The notes under the pieces were generated by a model. That model saw only the letters and a program-made list of their open reading frames with translations. It ran no database searches and was not told where the DNA came from. From assembly GCA_943704525.1 (NCBI GenBank), contig CALSCQ010000263.1:1-58820 (forward strand): DNA of 58,820 nt, in the 5' to 3' direction. Source of the DNA: Pigoraptor vietnamica (taxonomy: Eukaryota; Opisthokonta; Filasterea). A program made the translations under genes and the position numbers. Positions 21,427-34,125 of this stretch are shown here, piece after piece (the stretch's first letter is position 1; every line of letters starts with the position of its first letter).

Positions 21427-22512
21427 CTATCGAGAGCAGCTGGCACCGCCGCCACCTTGGCCGAGGGACGTGAGGGACGCCGTGGCCGATCCCCGCTTGG
21501 CCGGGCGCTGCTGCGACGCGTGCGGCTTCCACCCTATCATGTAGACAATTTGGAATGTCGCGGGAACGGAGCCGTCGGCGTTGCCATACAGTGCGCGGTA
21601 CACGGGCTCCATTGCCACAATAGACTCGCGGCGAAGCAGCGGCGGTCGCGTCCTGAGGGGAGGAGAACGTCAGTGAGACACGACCCGTGCCACACCACCT
21701 GCGCCGCACGCGACCCACCACGCGGCGCCCTGTTCGCCCATGGCCTTGAGGTCCAGCATAAGATCCACAGGGCCGGGGTAGTGCACAGTGATCTGATCGG
21801 TGTCCACGGTCGTAATCGCAAAGCCCGCCCGCGAGAGGAGGTTGCCGGCGTCCGCCATGTTCGCAAACGGCGACACGTGCGGCGCAAACCCCCCCAGCCG
21901 CTCCGTCTCCGCAACCTGCAGCGCCGTCCGCAGCTCAACGAGTGTGTCCCCGCCGAGCATCGCGCCCACAAATACGCCGTCAGGGCGCAGACAGCGGCGT
22001 ATCTGCGACAGCGCGCCGGGCAGGTCGTTCACCCAGTGCAACGAGAGGCTGCTCAGCACTGCATCCACGCTGTCGTCCGCCAGCGGCAGAAATTCCTCGT
22101 CCGCCGCCACACGCAGCCGCCGTGGCCACGCGACGCCTTGCTCATCTGTCGCCCCGCGGCGCGCCTCCTCCTCTGCGGACCGCCGGAGCGCAGGGACGCA
22201 CGTGTCGCACTCGATCAGCACCTTGGCCAGGTCGCCGGTCAGGTGGCGCCCAACGAAACCGGCGCCGCTTCCCACATCAGCCACTATCGCAAATCGGCGC
22301 GAAATGTCGAGCAAGCGGTCCACGAGGCGCGCGGCGGCCTCATCGCGCACGTACTGGCACGCGTCGGCGTGCGGGGAAAGAAGAGCACGCTCGCGCTGGC
22401 GGCGCTTGGCGGCGCGGTCAAAAACGTTGGCAACGTCCGTGCCGGCGGCTGATGAGAGGCCGCGCGCGAGGACGCGCCGAAGCGGAGCGCGCGCAACGAG
22501 TGCATGGGCCAT
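21427..22512 (-). CDS. NDUFAF5: NDUFAF5, complex I assembly factor
   Basis: Two exons (22512-21719, 21652-21427; 339 aa). The start [19 protein letters not shown] is a clear mitochondrial presequence. The methyltransferase-type Rossmann fold shows [15 protein letters not shown] (cofactor loop) and [19 protein letters not shown]-terminal hallmarks of the family are [20 protein letters not shown] and [26 protein letters not shown]5 hydroxylates an Arg of the complex I subunit NDUFS7 during assembly of the peripheral arm. The donor is GTGGGT and the phase-2 junction gives AAWTRPP. TGACGTCA lies 73 bp upstream of the start. Confidence 0.95.
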
Positions 22513-22585
22513 GGAGAGTAAAGCAAACAGACAGCATCACGGTCGCTTTGGACCTGTTGAAGGATTGAGTCGCCGTCACTATGTA

Positions 22586-22593
22586 TGACGTCA
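22586..22593. promoter_or_regulatory. TGACGTCA upstream of NDUFAF5
   Basis: A perfect CRE-like palindrome between golgin-84 (stop at 22694) and NDUFAF5 (start at 22512), both on the - strand, so it most likely belongs to NDUFAF5. Confidence 0.45.
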
Positions 22594-22693
22594 CGAACTA
22601 CCGATTCCCCATTTCACGTTTTCCCTGCTTCCATTTAATAGATGGCCTTGGCACGCAGACGCACAGGGGCTCACGGGCGCCCTGCACCGGGGC

Positions 22694-25125
22694 TCACGGG
22701 GCGCCCTGCCCCGGGGCGGACACGGCGGCCACGGGCGCACTCCGCGACATGACGACGAACGTGAAGACTATGTACAGGGCGACGTAGACCACAATCACCC
22801 ACGGGTGCGCGCGCAGGAAGCGGCCGATGGGGCGCGCGATTGCCGCGACAACAGCCACCGCCACCGACAGCAAGCGAGCAAGCTGACGCACTGTGGGATC
22901 GCGGTTGAGGTCCCGCAGGCGCGACTGCAAACCTGCGCAGCAAAAAAAACTGTCTCAGCCAACTACGATACAGTCATCCATCTCTTAGCCACGAAACGTA
23001 CACTGGTTACGCACACACGCGCACCTTGTACCCAGGGCACCGCCTGCGCGTATCGGCCGTCGTCGACCATGACATCGACATACGCGCCATCGCCTGGGAG
23101 GGTCGCCCTTTGGTGAAAACGGGCGGCAAGCGATGCCGCCTTTTCGACCTCGCGCTCGAGCTGCAGCTGGAGGGACGTTTTTTCCGCTGCCAGGAGCTCG
23201 ATCTGCGTCTGCTTTTCAATCAGCGATTCGGCCAGCGCGCGCAGTCGGTCTTCGAGACCGCGCGTGTCGCCCCCGTGCGTGCTGCGCTGGGCGAGCTGTA
23301 AGGGAAAGGTTGTTAGCGCGCGCACACACGGGATAGTCTCCGCACGAGGGCGCAAACTATCGAACAACGAGAGTGCTCATGGCCGTTGCAATGCATTGCA
23401 GGTAGCTCCTTTGAGCGACTGTGCATCAACTTCACGGTGAGAAGCAACACCCAAGGGAAAGAGGTACAGAGGGAACAGCACGCACCTGCGCCCGCAATCG
23501 GTCAATCTCGGCGTCCCTGTCTCTGATGTGGCCCTCGTGGGTTTGCCGCTGCCGCGCACCCACGGCGCGTAATTGGGCGAGATCCTTTTGAAGGGGAAGG
23601 AAGAAAGAGGTCAGCGCATGGGGATGATTCAGTCTTGGCTGCACGGCTGGCAGACCACTTCGCCTGCCCACCTGTGTGAGTGCCGCCACCTCCACTTCCG
23701 CGTCGTTCGCCCTTCGCCGCTCCTCCGCAACCAACGCCTCGGCCTCGCGTAGAGCGGCCGCCGCCGCATCGCCGTCCGTCGCCAATTGTCGCTCGGCCTC
23801 CTGCCGCCACAAAAAAAAGCATATTTTCAGGTGTGCGAAACAAGCCACAAATAAAAGGCAATTGTGCGCACCTCCACCGCCAGACGGAGCGATTCAATCT
23901 CGCCACGCGCTTCCAGCAGCTCGTCGCGCAGTTGGTCCCGTTCGCGGCAGGCTTCGACCAGGTCGGCGCTCTGGGCGGCGCCCGCGCTCCCCTCGGCACC
24001 CGCCGCGCCCGCGCGCAGATCCTCGATGATCTTCTCCTTCGTCTGCAGCACTTTGGCGGCCCGAGACTTGTAGTCCGCGAACTCCCGCGCGACCGCTGTC
24101 AGCTCCGCTTTGGATGAACGCAACTGTCCGGTAAACTCGGTCAAGCGCTCTGCAGGAAAAAGCGCATGGGAAGGACACTCAGCACACACACACACACACG
24201 CACGCACGAAAGACAAGTCGCAGTGAACGAGCCAGTGCCTCGATACCCACGGCGCGCGTCATCTAAATCCCGCTGCAGTTGCGCGTGGGAACTTCGCGCC
24301 TCTGCTGCGTCGGCCTCCGCGCGCGCCTGCAGCCGTGCGAGCTCCGACCGCAACTGCGCGCAGGCGTCTCTCTCTTGTCGTAGCTCAATGTGCGCTGCGT
24401 CCAGTGCCCCAAATTGCGTCCCCGTCGAAAGCGCATGGTCTCGCGCCAGCAACTACAGAGAGACGCACATTTCGTCAGTCCCGTCATCCGCCTGTCATGC
24501 GGGCATGGCCACCCACCCTCTTCTCCTCCTCCAGTTCGGCCACCTTCGTTTCTTTGGCGCGCACCAGCTCTTGAAACTGCACCATCTGCTCGCGCAGCAG
24601 CGAAATAGTCGCGCGGTGCTCCACGTCCGCCGCGCGCGCCGCCCGTAGTTCTGCCTCCGCGGCCGCGTGGCGCCGCTCAAGTCCCTCGAGCACACGGCGC
24701 ACCTCGGCACTCCCCGCATTCGCAAGCCGCGCCCGCTGGTTCAGCGACGCAAGCTCCGCGTTCAGCGCCTTCACCTCGCTCTTCAGCAGCGTGTTCTCGA
24801 GCTCCAACGTTGACGCACTCCCAGCGGACGATCGGGCAGGGAGTCCCGCGCCGTCCGCCGCAGCAAGCGACATGCCGTGACGAGCCCCATTCACAAGCGG
24901 GTCCCCGGTATCGTCGTGCGGTGTTCCGAGCGCGTCGGGTGCAGGTTGCATGCGCTCGTGGGGCGCACGCCAGTCACCCTCGTCCGTGATCCGCGGCGCA
25001 TCTCCGTCGTGCAGTGGCCCGAGTCCCTGCGGGCGCCCGTCCGCAAGCGACACCTTCGCCGCATTGTCGATGTTCTCGAGGAGGGCCTCGGCCTTCCCCG
25101 CGAGGTCCACCAGCCACGTCGCCAT
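22694..25125 (-). CDS. GOLGA5: golgin-84 (GOLGA5) tether
   Basis: Seven exons in phase: 25125-24517, 24452-24251, 24149-23872, 23800-23672, 23584-23486, 23295-23032, 22924-22694 (603 aa). The start MATWLVDLAGKAEALLENID is the family N-terminus. Coiled coil fills most of the rest, with FADYKSRAAKVLQTKEKII and LRALAESLIEKQTQIELLA matching conserved golgin-84 stretches. The tail RPIGRFLRAHP plus a single C-terminal membrane helix (VIVVYVALYIVFTFVVM) anchors it to Golgi membranes. In animals it works with CASP and Rab1 in retrograde traffic and ribbon formation. The last exon could begin at either of two nearby AG sites; only the inner one (22924) keeps frame. Confidence 0.93.
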
Positions 25126-25435
25126 TGCAGCGCGGAAGTTCCGCGTGCGTGAATGGCCTTGGAGGAGATGCAACGTCGTCTTGAGCCCGACTGGGAGGGC
25201 CTGGTCACGTGATGCTTCCTGGATCGCCAGCATCATGTGTTTGTGTAACCAGCGTTGATGCTTTGTCATACTGTGTCCTGTGAGCGCGAGTGTGCGTGCG
25301 TGTGCGTGCGAGTGTGTGCGCGAGTGTGTGTGCGAGTGTGTGTGCGAGTGTGTGCGCGTGTCCTTTGGGCGGAATAGCCTGCCATCAGTGCTTTGGGGCG
25401 GCGTTGGCTTCTTTGAAGTCGCTGTGTGTTAGGCC
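25126..25435. promoter_or_regulatory. divergent promoter of golgin-84 and CSN8
   Basis: A 310-bp divergent spacer. GTCACGTGATG holds CACGTG at 25206-25211. From about 25290 to 25362 a GT/GC-rich minisatellite of variable units such as GTGTGTGCGA precedes the CSN8 start. Confidence 0.5.
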
Positions 25436-26606
25436 ATGGCAGACGCGCTCGTCGCTCTCGCCCTTTCGGGGGACGCCCCTACTATTGTCCGTCGTTGCGA
25501 AGACGCCGAGCTTGATGTGAGTGCCGGTGCACCGTTCTGGGGCAGGAGTGAATGGCGCGGCACCTGCGTAACTGACCATGAGATGTTATGAATGCTCTGC
25601 CGTGCGCAGGAGACTGTGTCGCCGGCGTGTGTTGCGCCGCCGGCCGTGTACGGGCTTCACCTCGCCGGTCTTCTTGTTCTTGGCGACGTGTGGGTTTTGG
25701 CGTGTTGTGTGGACCTGTTTCTCTGTTACTCCTTCACTGTCATCCGCCTTCACGCGCTACTGGTCTCGTGTGTAACTAGCGCACATTTCCAGAGACAACG
25801 CGCGTTTTCTGTGGAAGCGCATTCCACAGGGCGTGCGCGAGGCGGCGCCCGAGTTGCGCGCCCTCTGGGCCGTGGGGCAGTGCCTGTGGCGGCGAGAGCG
25901 TGCGGCGGCCGCTGCGCTTCTGCGCTCTGGCACGTGGTCTCCGCATATACGACCGCTTGCCGAGCGGCTCCTAGGTGCGTGTGCGTCCCTGCGGCTGAAT
26001 GTGAATAGGGCTGCGTGATATGGTGTCTGCCGGGGTGCATGCGGCGCGTTTGTTTGGGCTCACGCCTCAGCCACTGCACGACCAGTCGAATTGGGCACAC
26101 AGGGCGTTGACGTTGTTGGACGCGCATACGGCACGATCCGGTTGCACGACGCCGCCGCGCATTGGGGAATGGCTCCCGAGGCAGCGCTTGGGGGTGCGTG
26201 AATTGGCGTTGACCATTGTTCGCGCTCGAGGGCATGATGACATTCAGTTGTATGTTCTGAGTTGGTCTGGCCTACCTCGCGGAACTCAGACTCGAGTGTT
26301 GCTGTCTGACGGTATAACGTGCCGCAGTTGTTCGTGAACGAGGGTGGGGTTTTGACGAGAGTACGGGCGTTGTCTCCCCGCGCCCGCCAGGTGAGAGCGA
26401 TGTGCCGAGCGGTTGCTCTCGCGCTAGGGTTGGGGGCCTAGGGTTGGCTAGGGTTGCACTGATAGTCTGCTTGGCCATTTTTGGGTAATCTCGTGTTTGC
26501 TGTGCTCACGATCGCCGTCGGATTTGCAGCTGTGGCGCCCGTGCAACGGACGTCGCTCGAGCACCTTCGCCAGCTGACGGACAGCGTCGTCCACCTGGAA
26601 CAGTAG
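25436..26606 (+). CDS. COPS8: COP9 signalosome subunit 8
   Basis: Six exons in phase: 25436-25516, 25610-25689, 25793-25974, 26086-26193, 26328-26390, 26530-26606 (196 aa; human 209). Family blocks are VYGLHLAGLLVLGD, DNARFLWKRIP, LWAVGQCLWRRE, VVGRAYGTIRLHDAAAHWGM, RERGWGFDESTGVVSPRPP and the last helix LEHLRQLTDSVVHLEQ. CSN8 is the smallest PCI-domain subunit of the COP9 signalosome, which removes Nedd8 from cullins. The splice model was chosen because it is the only one joining all blocks in one frame. The fifth intron carries three telomere-like CTAGGGTTG words. Confidence 0.92.
26424..26456 (+). repeat. telomere-like CTAGGGTTG repeats in CSN8 intron
   Basis: CTAGGGTTG occurs three times at 26424, 26438 and 26448 inside the intron 26391-26529. 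The core TAGGGTT is shared with TTAGGG and TTTAGGG telomere repeats, but spacing is irregular. Confidence 0.6.
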
Positions 26607-26745
26607 AATGAATGTGGCTGCCACACATGCTCAGCTGTCTGACGTGCATCATGTTAGTAATAGTAATTGTCTACCGACGCCGACTGCGAACATAGACAAT
26701 TGGCGCGATTCGTGCCCGGGACAAAACATACGCCTATATCACATG

Positions 26746-29700
26746 TCACAGCCGCGTGGTGTGCAGTCCCACTGTGACTCGCAGTGCGCTCTGTAGCTCT
26801 CCCAGCGCAGTGCGGGCAGCAGTCGATGCTGATTCGTTGCCAGCTGCGGCGCGGGCTGCCGACATGGCCACGTCGCCCCACATGCCCGCACCGATGCCCC
26901 GGAGCAGTCGCGGCGGCACTCGCGCGCGGCCTGAATGTCCCGCAACGGCAAGGCGCGCAATGACCGGTGCCGTGACATCCGCCCGCTCCGCCAGAGCAGC
27001 GTCGAGAGCCTCGTGCGCAAGGCCCGCGGCGTCCCACGCGGACAGTGCGGCCGCAACGACACTGTCGGCCGCTGGACCCGACGCAATATCCATCGCAGCG
27101 CACACCCACTCGCGCGGCGCATGCGCGTCTCCGCCAGCCTCAACAGCTTGCCGCAAACCAAAGTCGAGCGCCTGTGCTGCGTCCTGCACGCCAGGCGAGG
27201 CACAAACCCCCGCCGCGCCATCCCACGTGCCTGCGTCGGCATATGTCGCAAGCGCCGCATGAGCCCTGCACGACCCCCCGAGGGCCGATGCGAGGCGACC
27301 ACTTCCGGTTGCGTGCGGCATGCTCGGTAATCCAGAAGAAGGGGTGCCGCTCCCAAGGCTCCTCTTATGCTCGCCTTGCGCAGCATCGTCGGCCGGACCC
27401 TCGCCGAGAGACAGCCGGGGCAACGTCGCCGGCGCAAGGCGGTCCGCGCGGTCGCCTGGTATGCCGAGCTGTCCCCGGTCGCCGCGGCCCCACGCGAGGA
27501 CAGATCCTTCATCGTCCATCGCGACGCAGAAGTCGTCTCCCGACGCAACGAGATGCGACGCGCGCTCGACAATGGACCCCCGCTCGGCTTCCTCCACAAT
27601 AAGCACGCGCCCAGCGCCCCACCGCCTGCGATCACACATGCCCAGCTGCCCGCGCTCGCCCGCGCCCACAGCATAAACAGACCCAGCGAGCGTTGCCAGG
27701 ACGACATGGCAGGCACCGGCCGATAGCGAGCACACGGGTGCGTCGAGCGGAAGTTCAACGACGCGAGGTGCGGTCTGCGCGAGCGACTGGCGCTGAGAGG
27801 GACGATCGGCGCCCGACAGCGACCGGCGCATAGACACGGGCCGCTCCTCCTCTGCGAACGTGCCCCACACATAGACGCCCCTGCGCGACAGCAGCACGTA
27901 AGTCACCTGCTGGAACCGCTGGAAAAGAAAACAAGAAAAAAGCACAAGCTCACCCACCCGACATATCCCTCCGCCGCGGCAACCGTGAAACGTCGCCCAC
28001 ATGCGATGTGCGACACGCGCGGGAAGTCGACCAGAGGCCCGGCGAGTGCGCCATCCTCGCGGCCCACGACGTCTCCAAACGTGATGACGCTGCCATCGAC
28101 AGTTACGCACGCGCTGTGCGCAACGCCGCCTGACACTGCCACAAAGCGCCAAGGGGCCAGCGCTGGAGGGAGAACAGGGTGAACCGAATCGCCCGCCGCG
28201 CCGTAGCCAATCGCCGTCTGCCCGTGCGCCCCCGCTCCCCACGCATACACGCAGCCATCCTCTGCGATGGCCAGCGAATGGCGAGTGCCGCACGCGACGG
28301 CACGAACGCCGCGTCCTGCAAGGGCCGCGATAGGTGTTGGACGTGTTCGAGCCCGCGTGTCACCAAGGCCAAGCTGCCCGTTACCATTCGCGCCGAACGC
28401 AAGAACGCCCGCGCCGCCGTCCACCAGCGCTAGCGAGTGCTCCCCGCCGCACGCGACAGCTGTCACGCGAATGCCCATAATGCGCAGCACTTCGAGCCGC
28501 GTTGGGGCGCACGCACCCCCGCACTCCACAAGGTCTCCAAGGCCCAGGCGGCCACCGCCGGGCTCACCCCACGCGTACACGTGCCCCTCGGACGTCACGG
28601 CGAGGACGTGCGCAGAACCCGCCGACAACATTGCGCGCTGCTTATGTTCCCGCGGAGAACTGGCATGGTGCGCCCCGAAGGAGTCGTGGGCACTGCCGCG
28701 GCGCTCCAGGGCCGCCAGTGCCACGAGGAACAGCTCGGTAACGGCGGCGCGGTCGGACGGTGCGGCGGCGGCCAAAATGCCTCGCATGGGCAGGCGCATG
28801 GGGTCCGCAAAACGCACGGCGTCGGCGAGTGCCGCGAGGGAGAGGAACGGCACGAGGGCGCGGAAGTGTCCCGCGAGACGCAGCGCCGCGTCGGGGTGAT
28901 CGGCGATGAGGCGCGCCTGGGTGTCGGGAGGCAGCGCGCGGAGCAGGCCGGTAGAGAGCAGGCACGTCTGGGGAGAAAGTATGGCGCACACTGGCTTAGA
29001 AACACGCATCGTGGCGACGTACAGAAAGGAACAGCTTGACAATGCAACACCGCGACATCGCACGCACCAGCACATCCGCATCACGAAGCCCGTCGCGCTG
29101 TCCCAACACATCGATGAGTGCCGCGTCTTCCAGGCGGAAGGCGCCCCTGGCCGCCGCCTCCGCAAGCCCCTTTTCCAGCGCGCGGCAGCCGCCCCCTAGC
29201 AGCGCATCCGCGAGCCCGTGCGCCGCAAGGAGGCGCCGCGCCTCTCCCTCGTCGTAGTTGTAGTTTCGGCGCAGAAAATGGCGCAATCGCTCTCCGGGGG
29301 TGGCATTGGCGTCGTCTACGTCTAGACCGTAAAATTCGCGAGTCGACTCGCCTGCGGTCCCCTTAGTTGCTCCGTCTTGCTCACTGCCCGCCCCGCGTTC
29401 GCAGTGCCGCGCAACAGCCGCCGCCCATTGCGCCTTCTCCGGAATTGTCGGCGACGCCGCCGCAGCGAGCGAGTCGCACGTACGGCACAGCAGCACGAGC
29501 CGCGCCATCCGCCGAATAAGCGCCTCTGCGCCACGCGCGGCGAGGGCCACGTCCGAGGCATCGAGGACATTTGCGCCGTCACTGTGACGGCCCTGCTGCG
29601 CTGCACGCACAACCGCGCGCACGTGCGCAACGGCAGCAGACGTCGCCCCCGAGGATGCCAGGCGGCCGACGAGCGCGTCCGGCGCAGGGTCCGCGCGCGG

Positions 29701-31616
29701 CGCTGACAGGAAGTGCAGGCGAACAGCACCGTCTGCGTCGCCCGCCCGCGCGCAATGGTCGCTGGCGGCGCGGAAGAGGGGCAGCACGTCGATGCCGAGC
29801 CCGATGCCCACGGCGAGGGCGTCGGCACCGCCCACGGCCGCGTCCATGAAGATGTCCTCCGGGGCGCACGCCTGGCGACACTCGAAGGCCCCTCGCGATG
29901 TCACTACGATGCAGCCCTCGAGTGCGACCATGCCGGCAGACGATGTGCGGAGAGGCGCGCCCGCGGCCGACCGCGCCACGAGCACGAGGTCGCTGCCGTC
30001 GAACGCAAAGTCCTGGTGCATGTGGAGCTGGGGCAGCCGGCCACGCGGAGCGCGCGACTGGTACGCGACGAGCACCGCAAGGCGTCCGCCCGGCTGGTCT
30101 GCCGCGCCGGCCTTGTAGGCGAACCACGGCCCCCCGGCGGGCAGCAGCACGTCCGGCGGCGCATCCAGCGCATAGGCATCCGGGTGCTGGTTGAGAAACA
30201 CGTCGTTCACGGACAGCGCGCAGGGCGTCTTGGCGCCATCGCCGGCCAAGACAAGGATGCGCGGGCCGCGGGCCGTGGGAACGAGCGAGACGTCGGCACA
30301 GGCGCTGGGCAGCTTCAGCAGCATCGGCGTGAACGCGGGGTTCGCGGGGTTCGCCGAGACGGTGTCTCCAGCCTGTTCGAGGACGACGGAGCGGTACTCG
30401 TGGTCGCCGGACGGCAGCCGCAGGCGCGCAAGCAGCACGCAGCGCTGCGCCAGACGGTCGTCCCGCTCAATCTGCATGCGCTCCACGACGGCGCCACGGC
30501 CAAGGCGGACCGAGTGGGCGAGGATGCGCCGCGCAATATCGATTATGTACACGGCCCCGCGCTGCGAAGATGCCAAGCGCAAACCGGCAAAGTCAATTAA
30601 TCTTCAGTGCACATCAATTGACAGTCACGCAATGCCGGACACAAACGAACGGCTGCCAGGGCAAGCAGCCCGCAACACTGGGGCGAGGAACAACCACGAC
30701 ACGCCACATGCGAGTCCTATGGGCGATGGCGCCCCTCACACGCACCGTTGTTGCGATGACGGCGTGGTCCGCGCCCTTTGCGCTGCGCCACCATCGCACC
30801 GCAGCGACCGAACCCACGCGCGACGGCTTGCACGCGGCGAGAATGGGCTGCAGCGGCATCAGTCAGGGGCTGCGCCATCAGCCGCGCGCTGCCGTAACAA
30901 CGCACAAAAGAGCACATGCACACATCCACGCACCGCTTCCCGATCTCCGTCGTCCGTCCCAAGTACGTGCACGGACACGTCGTCGCACACAACAACCAAA
31001 CGACGGCAGTCGGGCGCCACATCAAGCGCTGCAATGCGACCGTCCGCCTGCGCCCACGGCACAACGCGCGTGCGGGGCGGTGCATCGTCCGCGCGGATGC
31101 GGACTGCGAGGGGCACTTCCGTGAGGAAAATGCAGCGCAAAGGCATCGCGAAGAAGGGACGGAGCGATACACCTTCTGAAACGCCTTCTCGCGCGCCCAC
31201 CACACACAGCACGTATATACGTACACACGCGCACACACAATTGCCGCACACACCGACAAGAGAGTCCCTCTGTAGCGGTGAGGTGCACACAACGGCAAGT
31301 GCCGACACGCCGGGCCCTTCCTTGAAGGCCGCCGCGCGGAGGGAACCCGCCGCAGGTCGCCCATCATCTGCACGCGATTGCCTTCGTCAGAGTGCGCTTG
31401 CGACCACCCGCCATGTCCAACGGCACCCACCTCCCCCAAGTCCCTCGTCCAGAGAGAGGATGCGCGCGAGGGCGTAGAGCGGCCTGGGTGCTCCGCGGGC
31501 CCTTGCCATGTCCGGAGCCATATCAGGCCCTCAACGCCTGCTGCGCACACGCCACGAATTCGTCCCCTGCATCCGTGTGAAGACGAGCGGCACACGCACA
31601 AACCACGCCTATTTAC

Positions 31617-31650
<34 letters not shown>

Positions 31651-31740
31651 ACGACACTGCGTTCGTGGGGACGGCGCGGTGTTGTTGTGGGTGCTGATTC
31701 CGAGTGCGATGTGCGACTGACCCACGACGAGTGATGACAT
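26746..31740 (-). CDS. propeller / solenoid / RCC1-repeat protein
   Basis: Eight exons in phase: 31740-31658, 31483-31431, 31367-31254, 31175-30934, 30847-30746, 30561-29068, 28967-27954, 27918-26746 (1,424 aa). Residues 1-400 have alternating strand patterns such as RIAALDVAPDCRRLVVVCDD and HAVIATTRGAVYIIDIARR, typical of a WD-like propeller. About 400-760 looks like an alpha-solenoid of the vacuolar-sorting or nucleoporin kind (LPLFRAASDHCARAGDADGA). From about 790 two blocks of RCC1 repeats follow (GHVYAWGE, NGNGQLGLGD, GCVYAWGAGAHGQTAIG, GSVYAVGAGERGQLG, GSVLAWGRGDRGQLG). The end is helical. The full architecture matches no family I recognise. The first two exons are the least certain, and the donor near 27954 has an alternative at 27963. 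An intron near the 5' end carries a CA microsatellite (31617-31650). Confidence 0.65.
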
Positions 31741-31743
31741 CAC
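31731..31743. promoter_or_regulatory. GTGATGACATCAC near-palindrome between divergent genes
   Basis: A CRE-like near-palindrome overlaps the putative ATG of the RCC1 gene and lies 76 bp upstream of the ICE2-like start. Confidence 0.3.
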
Positions 31744-31818
31744 ATCCACTGTTGGGTCACACCATCAAACACACACCTGCCTCCCATCGACACTGCGCGC
31801 GAACCGCTGCCTCCGCGA

Positions 31819-34067
31819 ATGGCGGCGCCCTTCACAGCGGACGACTTCGCGCGCTTCTCCGTCACGCAGCCCGTGGTCTGCGCTGCTTCCCTCGCCGCCG
31901 TGCTGGCCGTACGCGACGACGGCGACACCACCACGGGCGACACCGCCCACGCGCCAGATGCGCCTGCGGGTCCGGCTCTTCCGACACCCGCGCTGACGGC
32001 CGCTGACCGCGCCCGTCTCGACGAACTCGAACGTCGTCGTCGCCGCGCGACGGGGGATGGGGACGAAGCACCCGCAGAGCCACCGCTGGACTTTGAGGAG
32101 GAGGAGGAGCGTCTGTCGCTGGCCACTGCGGCGGCGCGAGATGAGGCACGCTTCCACGAGGCAGTGCGTGCATGGGCTGTCAAGGACGCCGAGAGGTGCC
32201 TGTTCATTTCCCTAGTGAACTCTCCCTCTCGACGCATTCGCACACGCATGGACGCGCGCAAACGGGCCGTTCAACCTAACGCCCGTCATCGCAGGTATCT
32301 TGGCCTCGACGCCGACGCCGCTGCTGCGTTCGAGGCTCATCGGGCTCGCGCCGTGGCGCGTGTGGCGAGCCTGCCCCGCTTCTACTCCCTGCACGCCACC
32401 GCGGGCCTCGCAGTCGGCCAGCCCACCGCCCGCGACCCTGCCATGCGCCTGGAGGCTGCGCTCAGGACGCCGCGTGTGCGCACGGTCGATCCCGCTGCGG
32501 TTGAGGCGGCCGTGGCATCCGCGGGTTCGGTGGGGCTGCGGCTGATGGTCCCTGTTGACGGAGAGAGTTCGCCGTCGGCGCCCATTTGGGACGATCCCGT
32601 CGCCGCGGCGCTGGCCACGGAGCACAACGCACACGTGGTTTTGTGCGGTGCTGCGCTCGCGACGCTCGTCGACAACCAGGCGCCCTCATTCCCAGTCGAA
32701 TGGGACCTTCCTGTGCGGGTGCGCGGGGTGGACGGCGGCCACGGCGACCGCCGCGTGGCGTATGTGGGCAAGCCACTGCCGCCGCGGAGAATGCCGCCGC
32801 GCGCGCCGGCGGGAAGCGTGTTCAGGCGCGCCCTTCGCAGCCGCGTGCTCCAACCGACAGCTGCAGAGGCGGAGGTCGCGGGGGAAGCCGACGGGGACAC
32901 GCCGGATGCCGCGTACTCGCTGTGGACGTTCGGCGCCCTGCGACTGCTGGTAGGTGTCGGGATCCGCGTTCGCCCCGTTGTTCGAATCCCCGTCGCTGTG
33001 ACCGGATGTGTGGGGCTGTTAGTGATGGTGGTTCTTTTGATCTACGCTAAGGTGCGGTGCCGCGTGCGCGCATTCGTACGCGACGGCGCCGCAGAGGGAA
33101 AGACGCGCCCCTTCCACGTCGTGGCGCGCGCAGAGTACCTGCCATCGCTCGGACTGGAGGAGGAGTCGTGGTCGGACGCCGCGCGCGCGTGGCTCGCTGC
33201 GTTCATCCGACCGGAATCGAGGGTGCTGCTTGGTGCGTGGCATGGTCGCCTCTTGTGTGTCGGGGCCTCGTGTTGGCTGATTCCGCGGTCTGGGCTCATC
33301 GCACACTTCCTCACTCATGGCGACGATGGACGCATGCTGCCTACAAGGTTTTTTATAAGCTGACCGACGTCACTCTTCTTCGCTTGCAGGTCGCGTGTCG
33401 GCACACGATGCATTGCTCCTGCGCGTCGAGCAGAGGGACGCCGCGGGTACGCTGGCAGCAACGCCCTCCTTCCGGTGTGTGTTGGCGTGATTGCGTGGGC
33501 ACGTCGCACACCGCTGACTGCATTTCTGTTCGTTTCATTCGCACGCGACGCCGCGCACAGGCCGGCACATGCGATGCGTGCCGTGCATGCTCTGTTGGAG
33601 CACTTTGCGGGGTGAGTGCTTTTAGGTCGCTCGTTGCGCCATGGCACGTGCTGATGGCAATCAATGGTAATTTCTGCCACCACAGATTCCCGGAGGGGAC
33701 ATACCTCGCCAGCCACGGCGCCGGCGAGGCCCACGTCGCCATTCACCGTGCGGAAGCGGAAAATTCTGCCGATGTGGACGCTGGCGAGTCCCCCCGCCGC
33801 TCTCGGCGTGGCCGCTACGACCTGCACGCACTTTACGCGCCGAACGCGCTTGCTGCAGCACGCCGCGCTGACGCTGCCGCGGTGACGGCAAACCCTCCCT
33901 ATCTGCCCCTGCGGCACGTGACCCTGCCGGGGGCATTTGTGCGCGCAGAGCCGAGTCCCGACGAATTGCCGAGCACACAGCGCAGCGCAAAGGGAAGTCG
34001 CAAGCGTGGACGCAGCCCCCGTGGGCCCATGCGGCGAACGCGCGCTGCCTCCAGCACTGACGACTGA
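31819..34067 (+). CDS. ICE2: ICE2/NARG2-like little elongation complex protein
   Basis: Six exons in phase: 31819-32195, 32295-32949, 33052-33232, 33390-33474, 33561-33611, 33686-34067 (576 aa). The middle and end resemble the NARG2 C-terminal domain: LRTPRVRTVDPAAVE, SFPVEWDLPVRVRGVD, VAYVGKPLPPR, YSLWTFGALRLLVRCRV, AWLAAFIRPESRVLL, FPEGTYLASHG, then YDLHALYAP and YLPLRHVTLPGAF. ICE2 is a subunit of the little elongation complex that drives snRNA transcription by RNA polymerase II. The assignment comes from memory of the domain pattern and needs a profile search. The protein is shorter than human ICE2 (982 aa) because the N-terminal region is reduced. The Lys/Arg-rich end could be a nuclear signal. 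Confidence 0.6.
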
Positions 34068-34125
34068 AGCCGCAGAGAACCAACACGTGCGCGTCTTTGA
34101 CTTGCGCACACATATTTTATTTGGG

